Part shown: piece by piece, positions 1 to 9,715 of the stretch
Layout of the letters: every line of letters starts with the position of its first letter
Position numbering within the stretch: position 1 is the stretch's first letter
Assembly (NCBI GenBank): GCA_001730015.1
Contig: MDLA01000090.1
Coordinates: forward strand, 1 to 53,145
Direction of reading: 5' to 3'
Length of the DNA stretch: 53,145 nucleotides
Source of the DNA: Chromatiales bacterium (ex Bugula neritina AB1)
Lineage (GTDB): Bacteria; Pseudomonadota; Gammaproteobacteria; Granulosicoccales; Granulosicoccaceae
Notes under the pieces: generated by a model
Databases searched by the model: none
Seen by the model: the letters and a program-made list of their open reading frames with translations, nothing else
Told to the model about the DNA's origin: nothing
Position numbers and translations under genes: made by a program

Positions 1-59
1 AAGCTTATAGAGCTGTATAAAAGGCGCTGCACGGAGTATTTACTGGATTGAGCCTAGTT

Positions 60-105
60 ATTCTAAGCGATATTCAGGAAATATTCTAAGTGATATTCAG
101 GAAAA
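60..105. repeat. Two tandem copies of a 23-bp unit
   Basis: Two adjacent 23-base units (60-82 and 83-105) are identical except for a C/T difference at the ninth base and the last base. They lie downstream of the dioxygenase gene that ends at 182. No gene is evident in the first 181 bases. A short hairpin (arms 126-131 and 137-142) is also present there. The duplication is seen directly; a function is not evident. Confidence 0.8.
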
Positions 106-172
106 ATGAGTACAGCGCCTTAGATGCTGCTATAGAAGCAGCGCAGCGGTTCTGGGCCGGAGTTTTATGCAA

Positions 173-192
173 CACCAGGGTTCACCCTGGTG
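173..192 (-). terminator. Hairpin enclosing the stop codon of the dioxygenase gene
   Basis: An 8-bp perfect stem (173-180 with 185-192) closes a 4-base loop holding the TGA stop codon of the minus-strand dioxygenase gene. There is no clear T-run after the stem on the minus strand, so it may protect the 3' end or give only weak termination rather than act as a classical terminator. Confidence 0.35.
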
Positions 193-1156
193 GAAATCCA
201 TTGCGACCGGGAAAGTCCGGAGCCAGTGCACGCGCATTAGGCATTTTAAGCCATAAACGGAATTTTTTCCGTCGCATGTCGGGATCTTCATGATCCTCAA
301 AGGCTGTACGCGAGTGCATAATCGCATAGTTGTTTGCGAATTGAATTTCTCCCGGTTCCAGCATCATGTCGAGTCGGAGGTTTTTCTTGTGGGTGATTGA
401 ATCAATGATATCGAGCGCTTCAATTTCTATACCGGATAACGGTATGTCCATGATATTGTGTCCCAGCTCAATATACTGGCGCAGGTATCGGCAGCTGAGT
501 CTGCCATTGTGGAAACTATATAACGGTGTTAGTGCGGGTTCATCCTTTCCTAGATGAGCGTAATAAAACGGTCGATAATACAGAGCAATAAACTCACGAT
601 AATTCTCAAGTAGCTCGTTATATACCGTGGCACAACTCACCAGACTACTCAAGCCGCCTGATTTAGCTTTCCGCAGGCACAGGAGGCCGACCACATCTGA
701 TGGATCTGTATGATAGGGCAGGTAGGCATTGGTTTCATACACCCGGGTTCTTTTGTTGTCGATATCACCGACATTCATTACCAGCCCGAGCAAATCACCT
801 TGCGGGTTCTGCCGTACCGGTGAGCCGAGATGCAGGCCGATACCATAATAAACGGTTTTTATTTCCGCTTCGGTGTAGCGCTCAACGGGAAGCCCGCGTA
901 AAAGCAGAAACCCTCTTCCGAATTCGAGTTCTATGGAAATATCGTGTAGTTCAGCGGCTAGATTTTCATCAATTGGAAAGTGCTCTTTGCGCAATTGTTC
1001 CAGCGGTAACTGCAAAGCCATCGCATACGCAAGGGCTGTTTCCAATGTGGTTATTGATTCTGCTGTTAGCTGGTGTTTCCATGAGTGGTCGTTAACGATC
1101 TGTTCACCTTTCCAGGCTGCCGGGCCTTCTATTTTATTTTTTAGTACCAGACTCAT
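182..1156 (-). CDS. TauD/TfdA-family 2-oxoglutarate-dependent dioxygenase
   Basis: A 324-residue member of the TauD/TfdA (gamma-butyrobetaine hydroxylase-like) Fe(II)/2-oxoglutarate dioxygenases. The iron-binding triad is visible as H149-x-D151 and H281, with an arginine near residue 300 suited to bind the 2-oxoglutarate carboxylate. These cytosolic enzymes hydroxylate small substrates, often taurine-, carnitine- or amino-acid-like. It lies about 290 bases downstream of, and on the same strand as, a complete sugar-type ABC importer, so it could be the last gene of that operon and act on the imported compound. The substrate cannot be read from the sequence. Confidence 0.88.
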   Translation of the reverse strand: MSLVLKNKIEGPAAWKGEQIVNDHSWKHQLTAESITTLETALAYAMALQLPLEQLRKEHFPIDENLAAELHDISIELEFGRGFLLLRGLPVERYTEAEIKTVYYGIGLHLGSPVRQNPQGDLLGLVMNVGDIDNKRTRVYETNAYLPYHTDPSDVVGLLCLRKAKSGGLSSLVSCATVYNELLENYREFIALYYRPFYYAHLGKDEPALTPLYSFHNGRLSCRYLRQYIELGHNIMDIPLSGIEIEALDIIDSITHKKNLRLDMMLEPGEIQFANNYAIMHSRTAFEDHEDPDMRRKKFRLWLKMPNARALAPDFPGRNGFPPG

Positions 1157-1445
1157 GTTGGTTTCCGGGATTTTGCTGATTTGAACTATAACGTTGTGCG
1201 GAATTGCTGACTAATTATTCATGATTCGTACGGCAAACATGTGCCATTTGCTTTTAGTATCAAAGATTGCAGCTCCTGTGAGGTATAGGGTTTCGGGCGT
1301 TGCCATATTTTATTTTTTAAATCTACAGGTACAAAGCTCAGGTCACGCGATCTCCCCGATGTGACAATCACGATACGGGCGGCCTTATGCTCAAGAATAA
1401 ATATATACAACAATTTGAGGGTGTAGTGACCCGGTAGAGATGCTT

Positions 1446-2537
1446 CTAGCTGGATAACCGTATGCTTTCACGTCTGCCGGATTCTCTGTCGAAGAAGAAC
1501 CCTTTTTCAAGTGGGAAATTCACACACACTGTTGAATGAATCGGAGCATCGAAATCGCGTGGCATTTTTACGGTCATGGTGTCTTCTCCCAGCACTACTG
1601 TCACCAGTGTGTATTCGCCGGTCTGTTCTGAAGTAAATACTCTGGTATCAAAGAGCCCTTCGCCGGCATTGCCGACAGTTGAATCTTCCGGTCGAAAGCC
1701 CAGCACAGTTTTGGAACTGCTGGCGTTGCCATCGACCGGTAAATCAATGCCCGCTGCCATGAAACGCCTGTTGTCTATAGTGCCGTGAACAAAGTTCATT
1801 GGCGGGGAGCCCATAAAACCTGCAACGAACAAGGTGGCCGGCTCGTCGTAGACCTCGCGCGGGGTACCGAGCTGCTGCAAAACGCCTTCGTTCATAATTG
1901 CGACGCGATGAGCTAGCGTCATTGCCTCAATCTGATCGTGTGTGACATAGACCGTAGTTGTTCCGAGATCGTGTTGCATGTGCTTGAGTTCCGCACGCAT
2001 GTGACCGCGTAATTTTGCATCAAGATTAGACAGTGGTTCGTCCATCAGAAAAGCCTCCGGCCGCCGTATCATTGCCCGACCCAGTGCCACGCGCTGACGC
2101 TGGCCGCCCGAGAGTTCCCGAGGATAGCGTTCCAGGTAATCTGACATATGTACCTGTGCTGCGGTTTCTGCAATGGCGGCATTTATGGCTTCGGGTTTCA
2201 GACCGGCTACCTTCAGCGGAAACCCTATATTTTCTGCCACGGTTTTGTGAGGGTATAAAGCGTAGGACTGGAATACCATTGCTATATCGCGATACTTCGG
2301 CAAAACGTTTGTAATGTTTTCACCACCAAGCTCGATAGTACCGGAGTCGGCCGATTCCAGACCGGCGATCATTCTCAGGGCGGTGGTTTTACCGCAGCCG
2401 GATGGACCCAGCAACACCAGAAATTCTCCCGGTTGTATTTCTATACTGAGATCTTTAACCACGTGAACTGCACCGAACGATTTATTCAGTGAGCGCAGCG
2501 AAAGACCTTTTGCATCTGCTGAGGTTGGTGATTGCAT
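1446..2537 (-). CDS. Sugar-type (CUT1) ABC transporter ATP-binding protein
   Basis: A 363-residue MalK/UgpC-like ATPase energising the importer encoded upstream. It has Walker A (residues 44-51, GPSGCGKT), a Q-loop in FQSYALYPH, an LSGGQRQR signature, Walker B ending LMDEP, an H-loop in VTHDQ and a C-terminal regulatory OB-like domain. The reading frame stays open a further 40 codons upstream, but those overlap the permease gene. The ATG used here lies 5 bases after the permease stop, the usual tight operon spacing. All catalytic residues look intact, so it should work as a homodimer. Confidence 0.93.
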   Translation of the reverse strand: MQSPTSADAKGLSLRSLNKSFGAVHVVKDLSIEIQPGEFLVLLGPSGCGKTTALRMIAGLESADSGTIELGGENITNVLPKYRDIAMVFQSYALYPHKTVAENIGFPLKVAGLKPEAINAAIAETAAQVHMSDYLERYPRELSGGQRQRVALGRAMIRRPEAFLMDEPLSNLDAKLRGHMRAELKHMQHDLGTTTVYVTHDQIEAMTLAHRVAIMNEGVLQQLGTPREVYDEPATLFVAGFMGSPPMNFVHGTIDNRRFMAAGIDLPVDGNASSSKTVLGFRPEDSTVGNAGEGLFDTRVFTSEQTGEYTLVTVVLGEDTMTVKMPRDFDAPIHSTVCVNFPLEKGFFFDRESGRRESIRLSS

Positions 2538-2542
2538 TGCGT

Positions 2543-3601
2543 TTATCCTTTCACCGCGCCAAGCAGGACGCCTTTGCTGATGAATCGTTGTAACAGTATT
2601 GCCATGAAGACTACTGGAATAATCATGATGATAATAACAACGCACATGCTCCACCACAAAATACCACGCTCACCGGCGTTCATTGCGGCGACCAGTATCG
2701 GTATGGTTTGCGCGTTGGAAGTCGACAGAAAAACTGCAAGTATGTATTCGTTCCAGGCCAGTATCAGAACCAGCAGTGTTGTGGCTGCAAGACCGGGTTT
2801 TGCCAGCGGCAGCACAATTTCCCAGAAGGTTCGAAGCCGACTCGCGCCGTCGAGTTGTGCGCTTTCTTCGAGTTCTATGGGAATGCTGTTCATGAAGTCG
2901 TACATCAGCCAGATCACTATCGGCAGATTTACAACGGTATAGGTGAGAATTAGTGCAAGGTGCGTATCAAGCATTCGTAGATTTTGAAACATCATGTAGA
3001 TCGGTACTACGGTTACAATGGGTGGCAAAATGCGCTGCGAGATCATCCAGAAAAGAATGTCTCCGTTGCTAACCGATTTTTTAAAAAATCGTCCGACACT
3101 ACGGGCAAGCAAAAACCAGATAGCCAGTGCGGCGGCAATGGTAAGTTTCCAGTCAACACCGAATTTCCAGGTGCTATAGATGCCTGCAATCATTGCTAGT
3201 ACAAATAGAAGAATATTCCCGAACTTTGGTTTGTAGGTGATTCTGGCAAGAGCATAGGCTGCCATCGAGCCAACGGATACGCACAGCAAAGTAGACAAAA
3301 GCGCGATTACTATAGAATTAATATACGATCTCAGGGTGTCTTCGTAGTCAAAAACAAACAGTTCCTTCCATGCGTGAAGGCTCGGCGTGAAATCAACCCA
3401 GGGAAGAAAGAACGGGCCGGCGTTTACATCCTGCGCTGTTTTTACCGAGGTGATCAGTATCCAGTACAACGGAAAGGCAACGACAAGAGTCCACAATATC
3501 AAGGTTGAATAGACGAGGAATGCGGTCGCTGGTGCCATTTTTCCAATGGCAGGCGCCTCGAAAACACGACCTAGCAAGGTTCGTTTTCCAGTGATGGCCA
3601 C
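2543..3601 (-). CDS. ABC transporter permease, MalG/UgpE-like
   Basis: A 352-residue inner-membrane permease with about six or more hydrophobic segments and the EAA-type coupling loop for the ATPase (ELEESAQLDGASRLRTFWEI). Compared with typical ~280-residue MalG proteins it carries an extra hydrophobic pair at about residues 125-165, which is seen in some CUT1 subfamilies. It sits between the other permease and the ATPase with 33- and 5-base gaps and forms the second half of the membrane channel. The C-terminal GAVKG ending is typical of MalG-type permeases. Confidence 0.92.
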   Translation of the reverse strand: MAITGKRTLLGRVFEAPAIGKMAPATAFLVYSTLILWTLVVAFPLYWILITSVKTAQDVNAGPFFLPWVDFTPSLHAWKELFVFDYEDTLRSYINSIVIALLSTLLCVSVGSMAAYALARITYKPKFGNILLFVLAMIAGIYSTWKFGVDWKLTIAAALAIWFLLARSVGRFFKKSVSNGDILFWMISQRILPPIVTVVPIYMMFQNLRMLDTHLALILTYTVVNLPIVIWLMYDFMNSIPIELEESAQLDGASRLRTFWEIVLPLAKPGLAATTLLVLILAWNEYILAVFLSTSNAQTIPILVAAMNAGERGILWWSMCVVIIIMIIPVVFMAILLQRFISKGVLLGAVKG

Positions 3602-3634
3602 TTTTAGAAGTCTCTGGAGGAAATCGGAGAAGGG

Positions 3635-4777
3635 TTATGCCGCATGCCGCAGCTTTCCAATGACAACATAATTGAAGAATGAAACACACAACACCACAGT
3701 AACAAACAGCAATAGATAGGCGATAGCGGCAGATTGGCCAAGATCAAGCGATCGCCAGGCGAAGTAGGAGTGAAGAGACATCGATTCCGTTGCGATACCC
3801 GGACCACCGGCGGTCATAATATTTGGCAGATCGACGAGTTTAAATGCTTCAATCAAGCGGATTAGCATGACGGTGGCGGCTACCGGCAACAGCTGAGGCC
3901 AGGTAATTTCACGAAAGATCTGCCAGCCACTGGCGCCGTCGACTTCAGCGGCCTCCTGCTGATCTTTGGGTATATTCTCAAGTGCTGCGAGTAATATGAT
4001 AAAAACAAACGGAATCCATTGCCATGAATCTCCGATGATAATAAATACTCGTGCAGCCCAGGGGTCTGTAGCCCACGAGAAATTTCCCAGACCGGCCCAT
4101 TGCCAGAGCGGAGAAAACGGGCCTTTGGTGGTGTCTGCCAGCATTCGAAACGCGTAACCGATGCCGATAGGTGTGATCATTAATGGAATAAAAAACAATA
4201 CCCGAAAAAAGGTGCGGCCACGAATGGGTTGCGCGCACAACAGCGCAATGCCAAGACCGATTGCAAATTGCAGAGTGCAGCCTGCGAACACATAAAAGAG
4301 GGTGACGCCAAGCGTGCCAAACTGACTACCACTCAACAGTGTTGCGGAAAACAGCAAAGCAAGGGCGAAAAACATCAGCGCACTGATGATTCGACCAATG
4401 AAACCGAGCCACCAGAATTTTGTCCGGCAGTAGCGATAGAGCCACCACAATAGCGCGAATGCAACGGAGACTGACACCACCCACCCGAGAACACTCATGC
4501 CATTGAATGTACCCAGAAAGTGAAATTGTTCCGAGCCGAAGAACTGTTTTTCGAAATTTTTCAGTCCGACCCAGCGAACTCTATAACTGCCAGCACCGAG
4601 TCTGAAACGGGAAAAAGCGATGATAAGCGAGGCGACGAGGGGAAATATAGAAAACACCAGAATAAGTACAACGGCCGGTGTAATAAAAAGCGTACTGGCC
4701 TGACGGTCAAGCCATTCACTGAATTTGCGCGGGCGTGGTTTTACCCGGTGAGCGGGGGGGAAGGTCGATGTGGTCAT
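3635..4777 (-). CDS. ABC transporter permease, MalF/UgpA-like
   Basis: A 380-residue membrane protein that pairs with the next permease. An N-terminal cytoplasmic segment is followed by a first transmembrane helix at about residues 30-50. An inserted hydrophobic region (about 95-170) makes it longer than usual. The conserved coupling loop is EAAEVDGASGWQIFREITWP, followed by the ITAGGPG-like motif (MTAGGPG) common in sugar permeases. It is the second gene after the binding protein, about 100 bases away with a stable hairpin in the gap. Substrate unknown; the locus composition is that of a carbohydrate or polyol importer. Confidence 0.92.
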   Translation of the reverse strand: MTTSTFPPAHRVKPRPRKFSEWLDRQASTLFITPAVVLILVFSIFPLVASLIIAFSRFRLGAGSYRVRWVGLKNFEKQFFGSEQFHFLGTFNGMSVLGWVVSVSVAFALLWWLYRYCRTKFWWLGFIGRIISALMFFALALLFSATLLSGSQFGTLGVTLFYVFAGCTLQFAIGLGIALLCAQPIRGRTFFRVLFFIPLMITPIGIGYAFRMLADTTKGPFSPLWQWAGLGNFSWATDPWAARVFIIIGDSWQWIPFVFIILLAALENIPKDQQEAAEVDGASGWQIFREITWPQLLPVAATVMLIRLIEAFKLVDLPNIMTAGGPGIATESMSLHSYFAWRSLDLGQSAAIAYLLLFVTVVLCVSFFNYVVIGKLRHAA

Positions 4778-4833
4778 AGAGGTACTGCTGCTGAGCCGGC
4801 ACAGTCGCTGAATTTATCGACTATGCCGGTAAC

Positions 4834-4856
4834 GTGCACCTGAATTTCAGGTGCAC
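4834..4856 (-). promoter_or_regulatory. Perfect hairpin between binding-protein and permease genes
   Basis: A perfect 10-bp stem with a 3-base loop sits 25 bases after the stop of the binding-protein gene and before the permease gene. No T-run follows on the minus strand, so a role in stabilising the upstream mRNA or in partial read-through is more likely than full termination. Such stem-loops commonly allow binding proteins to be made in excess over permeases. Confidence 0.55.
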
Positions 4857-4880
4857 CCGGAACAGCAGACAAGCTGATTT

Positions 4881-6365
4881 CTAGTTGGTGATACCAAGCG
4901 AAGATTTATACATGGTGCGCTGGCTGTCACGACCGAAATCTTCAGTTATCTCTTCCCAACCTTCTTCAATATTGGCAACAGCTTGCGCCGCAGTTATTTC
5001 ATCGGCGAGAAAGCGAGCCAGTTCCCGGTCAAGCACAACGCCCTGGTATTGGGCCGTTCCCGGGATTCGGAGATCGGATGCCATGTTGGGGTTGTTCAGG
5101 CTGTCTTTGATAGCGCCAAGGTAGTTCTGTGCGAACTCTTCACTGAAGCCTGCCTTTACCCAGTTTTCGGTACTGTCCAGCTGGGAGTTACGGTAGGGGT
5201 TGTAGCCGGTCCAGCCGATAGTCACGTCAACGTTAGACTGTTCCGGCTGATTCATATAAGACAAAAATGCGTAAGCGGCCTGCTTGACTTTGTCGTCTGC
5301 TTTTTTGTTGATCGCACCGGACCAGCCGCCAAATGCAGCGAACGGGCTGAAGTTGGTGCCATCTACTGCGTTCGGGCAGATTTCAGGAGTACAATCGACC
5401 AGTTTGCCTGATTCGCGATCGAGTACGCGTGAGGTACCTGGCATGGCAACGGCTCCCATTTTGTCTTTTATCGCAGCGCCTGCCGGATCAATTGAAAGCG
5501 GGCCTATATCACCCCAGTCTATGGCCAGTGCACAGCGTCCGTTTTGAACCAGCGCGCGTGTGTCACCGATATCATGATTCAATTCTTCCGCAGGACCGAA
5601 CTCACCGGTGGCCTTGTAAACATTGAATGCTTCGATCCAGGCTTCGTTGTTGATCAATGGTTTCATTGTCTCGGTATCGAAGAATATGCCCTGGCCGGTT
5701 CCCTGAGTCTGGCTGAATGCCGCGGCGACAGACATAATCGCGAAGTACGATTGCGCATTTCGTTTTTTGAAAATGCAGGAGCCGTAGTCAGGTTCGCCGT
5801 CGCCATTGAGATCTTTACCATGGGTCGCTTTCGCAGCAGCCATGTATTCGTCCCAGTTGGTTGGTGGCTTCAGGCCCATTTCGTCGAATATATCGCGACG
5901 ATAATAAAGCATCTGGAAATCACCATCGATGGTGATCAGCTTGGTTTTGCCGCCGATTTTCTGGTTGAATTCACGGAAGAACGGGGCAATGTCGTCGAAC
6001 TGGAGTTTTTCGTCTGCTTCAACGTAGGGAGTTAGATCTTCGAGGAGGCCGGCATCGGCAAGCTCAACAGCCCAGCCTGAAGCAAATACCCCGACATCTA
6101 TTGAATTAGTACCCGTTGCCCAGTCTGTCAGGATTTTCTGGAACAGCTCGGCGAAGGGAACTTCATTAACGCGAATTTTTGCGCCGGTCATTGCCGTGAA
6201 TTCTTCGCCCCGTTCGACCAGCCGCTGAGCGATTACCGGACCCGGTCGTGTCAGAATATTAATCTGGACGCCATCGAATTCGGCGCCGACTGCGGCGGTG
6301 GACAGGCAGCTGCCAGCCACAATACCGGTTACCATGGCTGTCAGCCGCTTGTTGAATAGTTTCAT
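4881..6365 (-). CDS. Extracellular solute-binding protein, sugar type (family 1)
   Basis: A 494-residue periplasmic binding protein with a Sec signal peptide (basic MKLFNKR start, hydrophobic stretch to about residue 22, cleavage probably after AVGA near 28). The mature protein has the UgpB/MalE-like layout, with PTNWDEYMAAAKA and FAAFGGWSGAINK segments typical of cluster 1 proteins. It is first in its operon, with a strong purine-rich Shine-Dalgarno (GGAGAGGAGAG) before the ATG. It captures the substrate for the two permeases and ATPase downstream. Ligand specificity cannot be read from the sequence. Confidence 0.92.
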   Translation of the reverse strand: MKLFNKRLTAMVTGIVAGSCLSTAAVGAEFDGVQINILTRPGPVIAQRLVERGEEFTAMTGAKIRVNEVPFAELFQKILTDWATGTNSIDVGVFASGWAVELADAGLLEDLTPYVEADEKLQFDDIAPFFREFNQKIGGKTKLITIDGDFQMLYYRRDIFDEMGLKPPTNWDEYMAAAKATHGKDLNGDGEPDYGSCIFKKRNAQSYFAIMSVAAAFSQTQGTGQGIFFDTETMKPLINNEAWIEAFNVYKATGEFGPAEELNHDIGDTRALVQNGRCALAIDWGDIGPLSIDPAGAAIKDKMGAVAMPGTSRVLDRESGKLVDCTPEICPNAVDGTNFSPFAAFGGWSGAINKKADDKVKQAAYAFLSYMNQPEQSNVDVTIGWTGYNPYRNSQLDSTENWVKAGFSEEFAQNYLGAIKDSLNNPNMASDLRIPGTAQYQGVVLDRELARFLADEITAAQAVANIEEGWEEITEDFGRDSQRTMYKSSLGITN

Positions 6366-6740
6366 TTTCTCTCCTCTCCAGTGTAATGAGCAATAGCAAT
6401 GGCAAACGGTTTGTCATCGGGGGCGGCGGATTTTGTTGACGCTTGGTACCCGGTGGTTCGACCGATGATTTGTTGCAATTCCTGAAACCGGCGGTACTGT
6501 TTACAATATCGCCGACCTACTGCTATCGATGCTAGAGTGAGGGTTATGTGGAGTCAAGACTTTAATATCAGTACTGACACCCGGGCATCTGCTATGACCG
6601 GATATTATTGTACCGGGATTGTACCGGGATTGTACCGGGATTGTACCGGGCACATTTTCCTGCTGTCCCGGTAAAGTCAATACCGGTAAGCGGATGCTCC
6701 TTGATTTTTCTATTGTTATTTAAAGTTTGAGAAACCGGAA
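6366..6740. other. Divergent intergenic region without a gene
   Basis: This spacer separates the minus-strand importer operon from a plus-strand lipoprotein gene, so it should carry promoters for both. The notable content is the tandem repeat at 6607-6650. Further CCGGTA/TACCGG-rich fragments lie on either side (about 6486-6494 and 6667-6690). No open frame in it looks like a gene. Confidence 0.6.
6607..6650. repeat. Four perfect tandem copies of an 11-bp unit
   Basis: The unit ATTGTACCGGG is repeated four times without change. An 11-bp period is about one helical turn, so the same face of the DNA is presented four times. It lies in the divergent promoter region about 240 bases upstream of the ABC importer operon and 90 bases upstream of the lipoprotein gene. 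It could be an iterated regulator-binding site or simply a slippage-prone repeat. Confidence 0.9.
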
Positions 6741-7250
6741 ATGTTATTGAAGCGGTGTTACGGCTGGCCACTGTTGATCGTATGTCTCGGTGGATGCAAT
6801 ATTGTCGGTAAACCTGATGTTGTCACTGCAGTCGCGGTGGAGCCAGTGATAGAGCCGATTGGTGAATTGAGTTTTAAAAGACTGCACAAGGCTGACTACA
6901 ATCTGGACGACAGCCCGACAGTAAAATCATTTAACACGTTGCGTTCACTTGCCGATTATAAAACGGAACTTGCTCGCTATTCGATTGAAGTCACTATGAA
7001 CGTTGATTTCAGTCGCAGCGTAGTTCTGGCATCAACTCTGGGATCGCAACCCAGTGGCGGTTACGTTATAGGCGTGACGAAGATAGAGGAGTTTGCCGAC
7101 AAGGCGCGCGTCACGGTTGAGCTGGTCAGCCCGGGAGACAATTGTATCACCACCTCAGCAATCAGCAATCCATATGAATTTGTTGAGATTCCGACAGTAA
7201 AAGTGCTTGAAATTATCGAGACTGCGCGAACGCTTGACTGCAGTACTTAA
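6741..7250 (+). CDS. Predicted lipoprotein with PrcB-like C-terminal domain
   Basis: A 169-residue protein with a lipoprotein signal: basic start, hydrophobic stretch and lipobox LGGC with the lipidated cysteine at residue 19. After a spacer, residues about 100-165 resemble the PrcB_C domain (PSGGYVIGV, then alternating strands and a proline-flanked VSPGDN turn). In that family this is a small beta-rich module of secreted proteins with unclear function. It stands alone between two minus-strand operons. The domain match is from memory of the family pattern and should be treated as moderate. Confidence 0.75.
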   Translation: MLLKRCYGWPLLIVCLGGCNIVGKPDVVTAVAVEPVIEPIGELSFKRLHKADYNLDDSPTVKSFNTLRSLADYKTELARYSIEVTMNVDFSRSVVLASTLGSQPSGGYVIGVTKIEEFADKARVTVELVSPGDNCITTSAISNPYEFVEIPTVKVLEIIETARTLDCST

Positions 7251-7470
7251 TCTGGCAGTTACCCGAAAAGAATAGACAACTTAGCCCACATTATTTATGG
7301 GGTGGCGACGATATCGCGTAGGCTTTTTTTATTTACGGCAAAGATTTTCACAGTGGATTTTCTTCTCGCGTCGACTACTTGCTGATATTTTCAAGAGAAA
7401 AAATACTCTGTGGAATCAAAGGTCAAGTGAGATTCCGTCAATCTCGTGAATAATGCGGGTTAAGAACAGG
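7251..7470. other. Convergent intergenic region
   Basis: This is the space between the lipoprotein gene and the leuA terminator. It contains a 6-bp hairpin (7429-7434 with 7440-7445) and T-rich runs near 7324-7333. No gene is evident. Confidence 0.5.
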
Positions 7471-7525
7471 CTGAGCAAAAACATGTCGATAAACGACCCG
7501 TTGCGGGTCGTTTATCATTGCTCAG
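7471..7525 (-). terminator. Probable leuA terminator (long two-tier hairpin)
   Basis: A perfect 13-bp stem (7488-7500 with 7504-7516, 3-base loop) lies inside a second 8-bp pairing (7471-7478 with 7518-7525). It begins about 12 bases after the leuA stop codon. On the minus strand the inner stem is followed within a few bases by a run of five T, which fits a Rho-independent terminator for leuA. It may also slow plus-strand transcription from the lipoprotein gene. Confidence 0.75.
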
Positions 7526-7536
7526 GTAAAACGTTT

Positions 7537-9476
<1,940 letters not shown>

Positions 9477-9506
9477 CTCATCGCCTTTCAATCGTTGCTT
9501 TTAAGG

Positions 9507-9567
9507 TGGGTCCGGAATGTTCCGGACGCGGGTAACGCGTAACCCGGAGGCCTCAGGCCGCCGGGTT
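9507..9567 (-). promoter_or_regulatory. Multi-hairpin leader region of leuA
   Basis: Several competing stems lie just after and across the end of the leader peptide: arms 9541-9547 with 9561-9567, an 18-base near-palindrome centred near 9536, and a 7-bp stem at 9511-9526. Overlapping alternatives of this kind are the hallmark of ribosome-mediated attenuation. No stem is followed by an obvious T-run on the minus strand, so the terminating structure itself is not identified. Confidence 0.55.
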
Positions 9568-9603
9568 GATAAGGAGCAAACGTAGTATTGAGGCGTGTAA
9601 CAT
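9553..9603 (-). CDS. leuL: leuA leader peptide (attenuator)
   Basis: A 16-codon frame on the minus strand encodes MLHASILRLLLINPAA and stops at TGA inside a GC-rich stem. Five of 16 residues are leucine, specified by five different codons (TTA, CTA, TTG, CTC, CTT), three of them consecutive. This is the expected design of a leucine-responsive leader peptide: a ribosome stalled at the Leu run would change the pairing of the downstream stems. It lies 300 bases upstream of leuA on the same strand with no other gene between. No good Shine-Dalgarno is visible. Confidence 0.8.
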   Translation of the reverse strand: MLHASILRLLLINPAA

Positions 9604-9609
9604 GGCTAG

Positions 9610-9638
9610 AGAGTATGCTGAGCGATGCTGTCAGTCAA
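9610..9638 (-). promoter_or_regulatory. Possible promoter of the leuA leader
   Basis: On the minus strand a TTGACT -35-like box (9633-9638) is separated by 17 bases from a TACTCT -10-like box (9610-9615). This would start transcription almost at the leader ATG, giving a leaderless peptide mRNA, which would fit the missing Shine-Dalgarno. An alternative TTGCAT/TAAACA pair lies a little further upstream. Both are weak matches. Confidence 0.3.
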
Positions 9639-9715
9639 GTGTCTGTGTTTATGCAGGTACGGTAAATGATGCAAGCGACGGCCCACCTGAGCTGTGAGTC
9701 AGTAAACGGTAATAC

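Noticed and set aside
1219..1413. 64-codon frame on the minus strand between the ATPase and dioxygenase genes
   Set aside because: It starts only with TTG, has no good ribosome site, and its product matches no family I recognise. It fills most of a 289-base gap and may be a decayed gene, but coding cannot be supported.
6607..6650. A CRISPR array as explanation of the tandem repeats
   Set aside because: Units are only 11 bases long and directly adjacent without spacers, and no cas genes are nearby.
9507..9567. A classical Rho-independent terminator in the leuA leader
   Set aside because: The hairpins are clear, but none is followed by a T-run on the minus strand.
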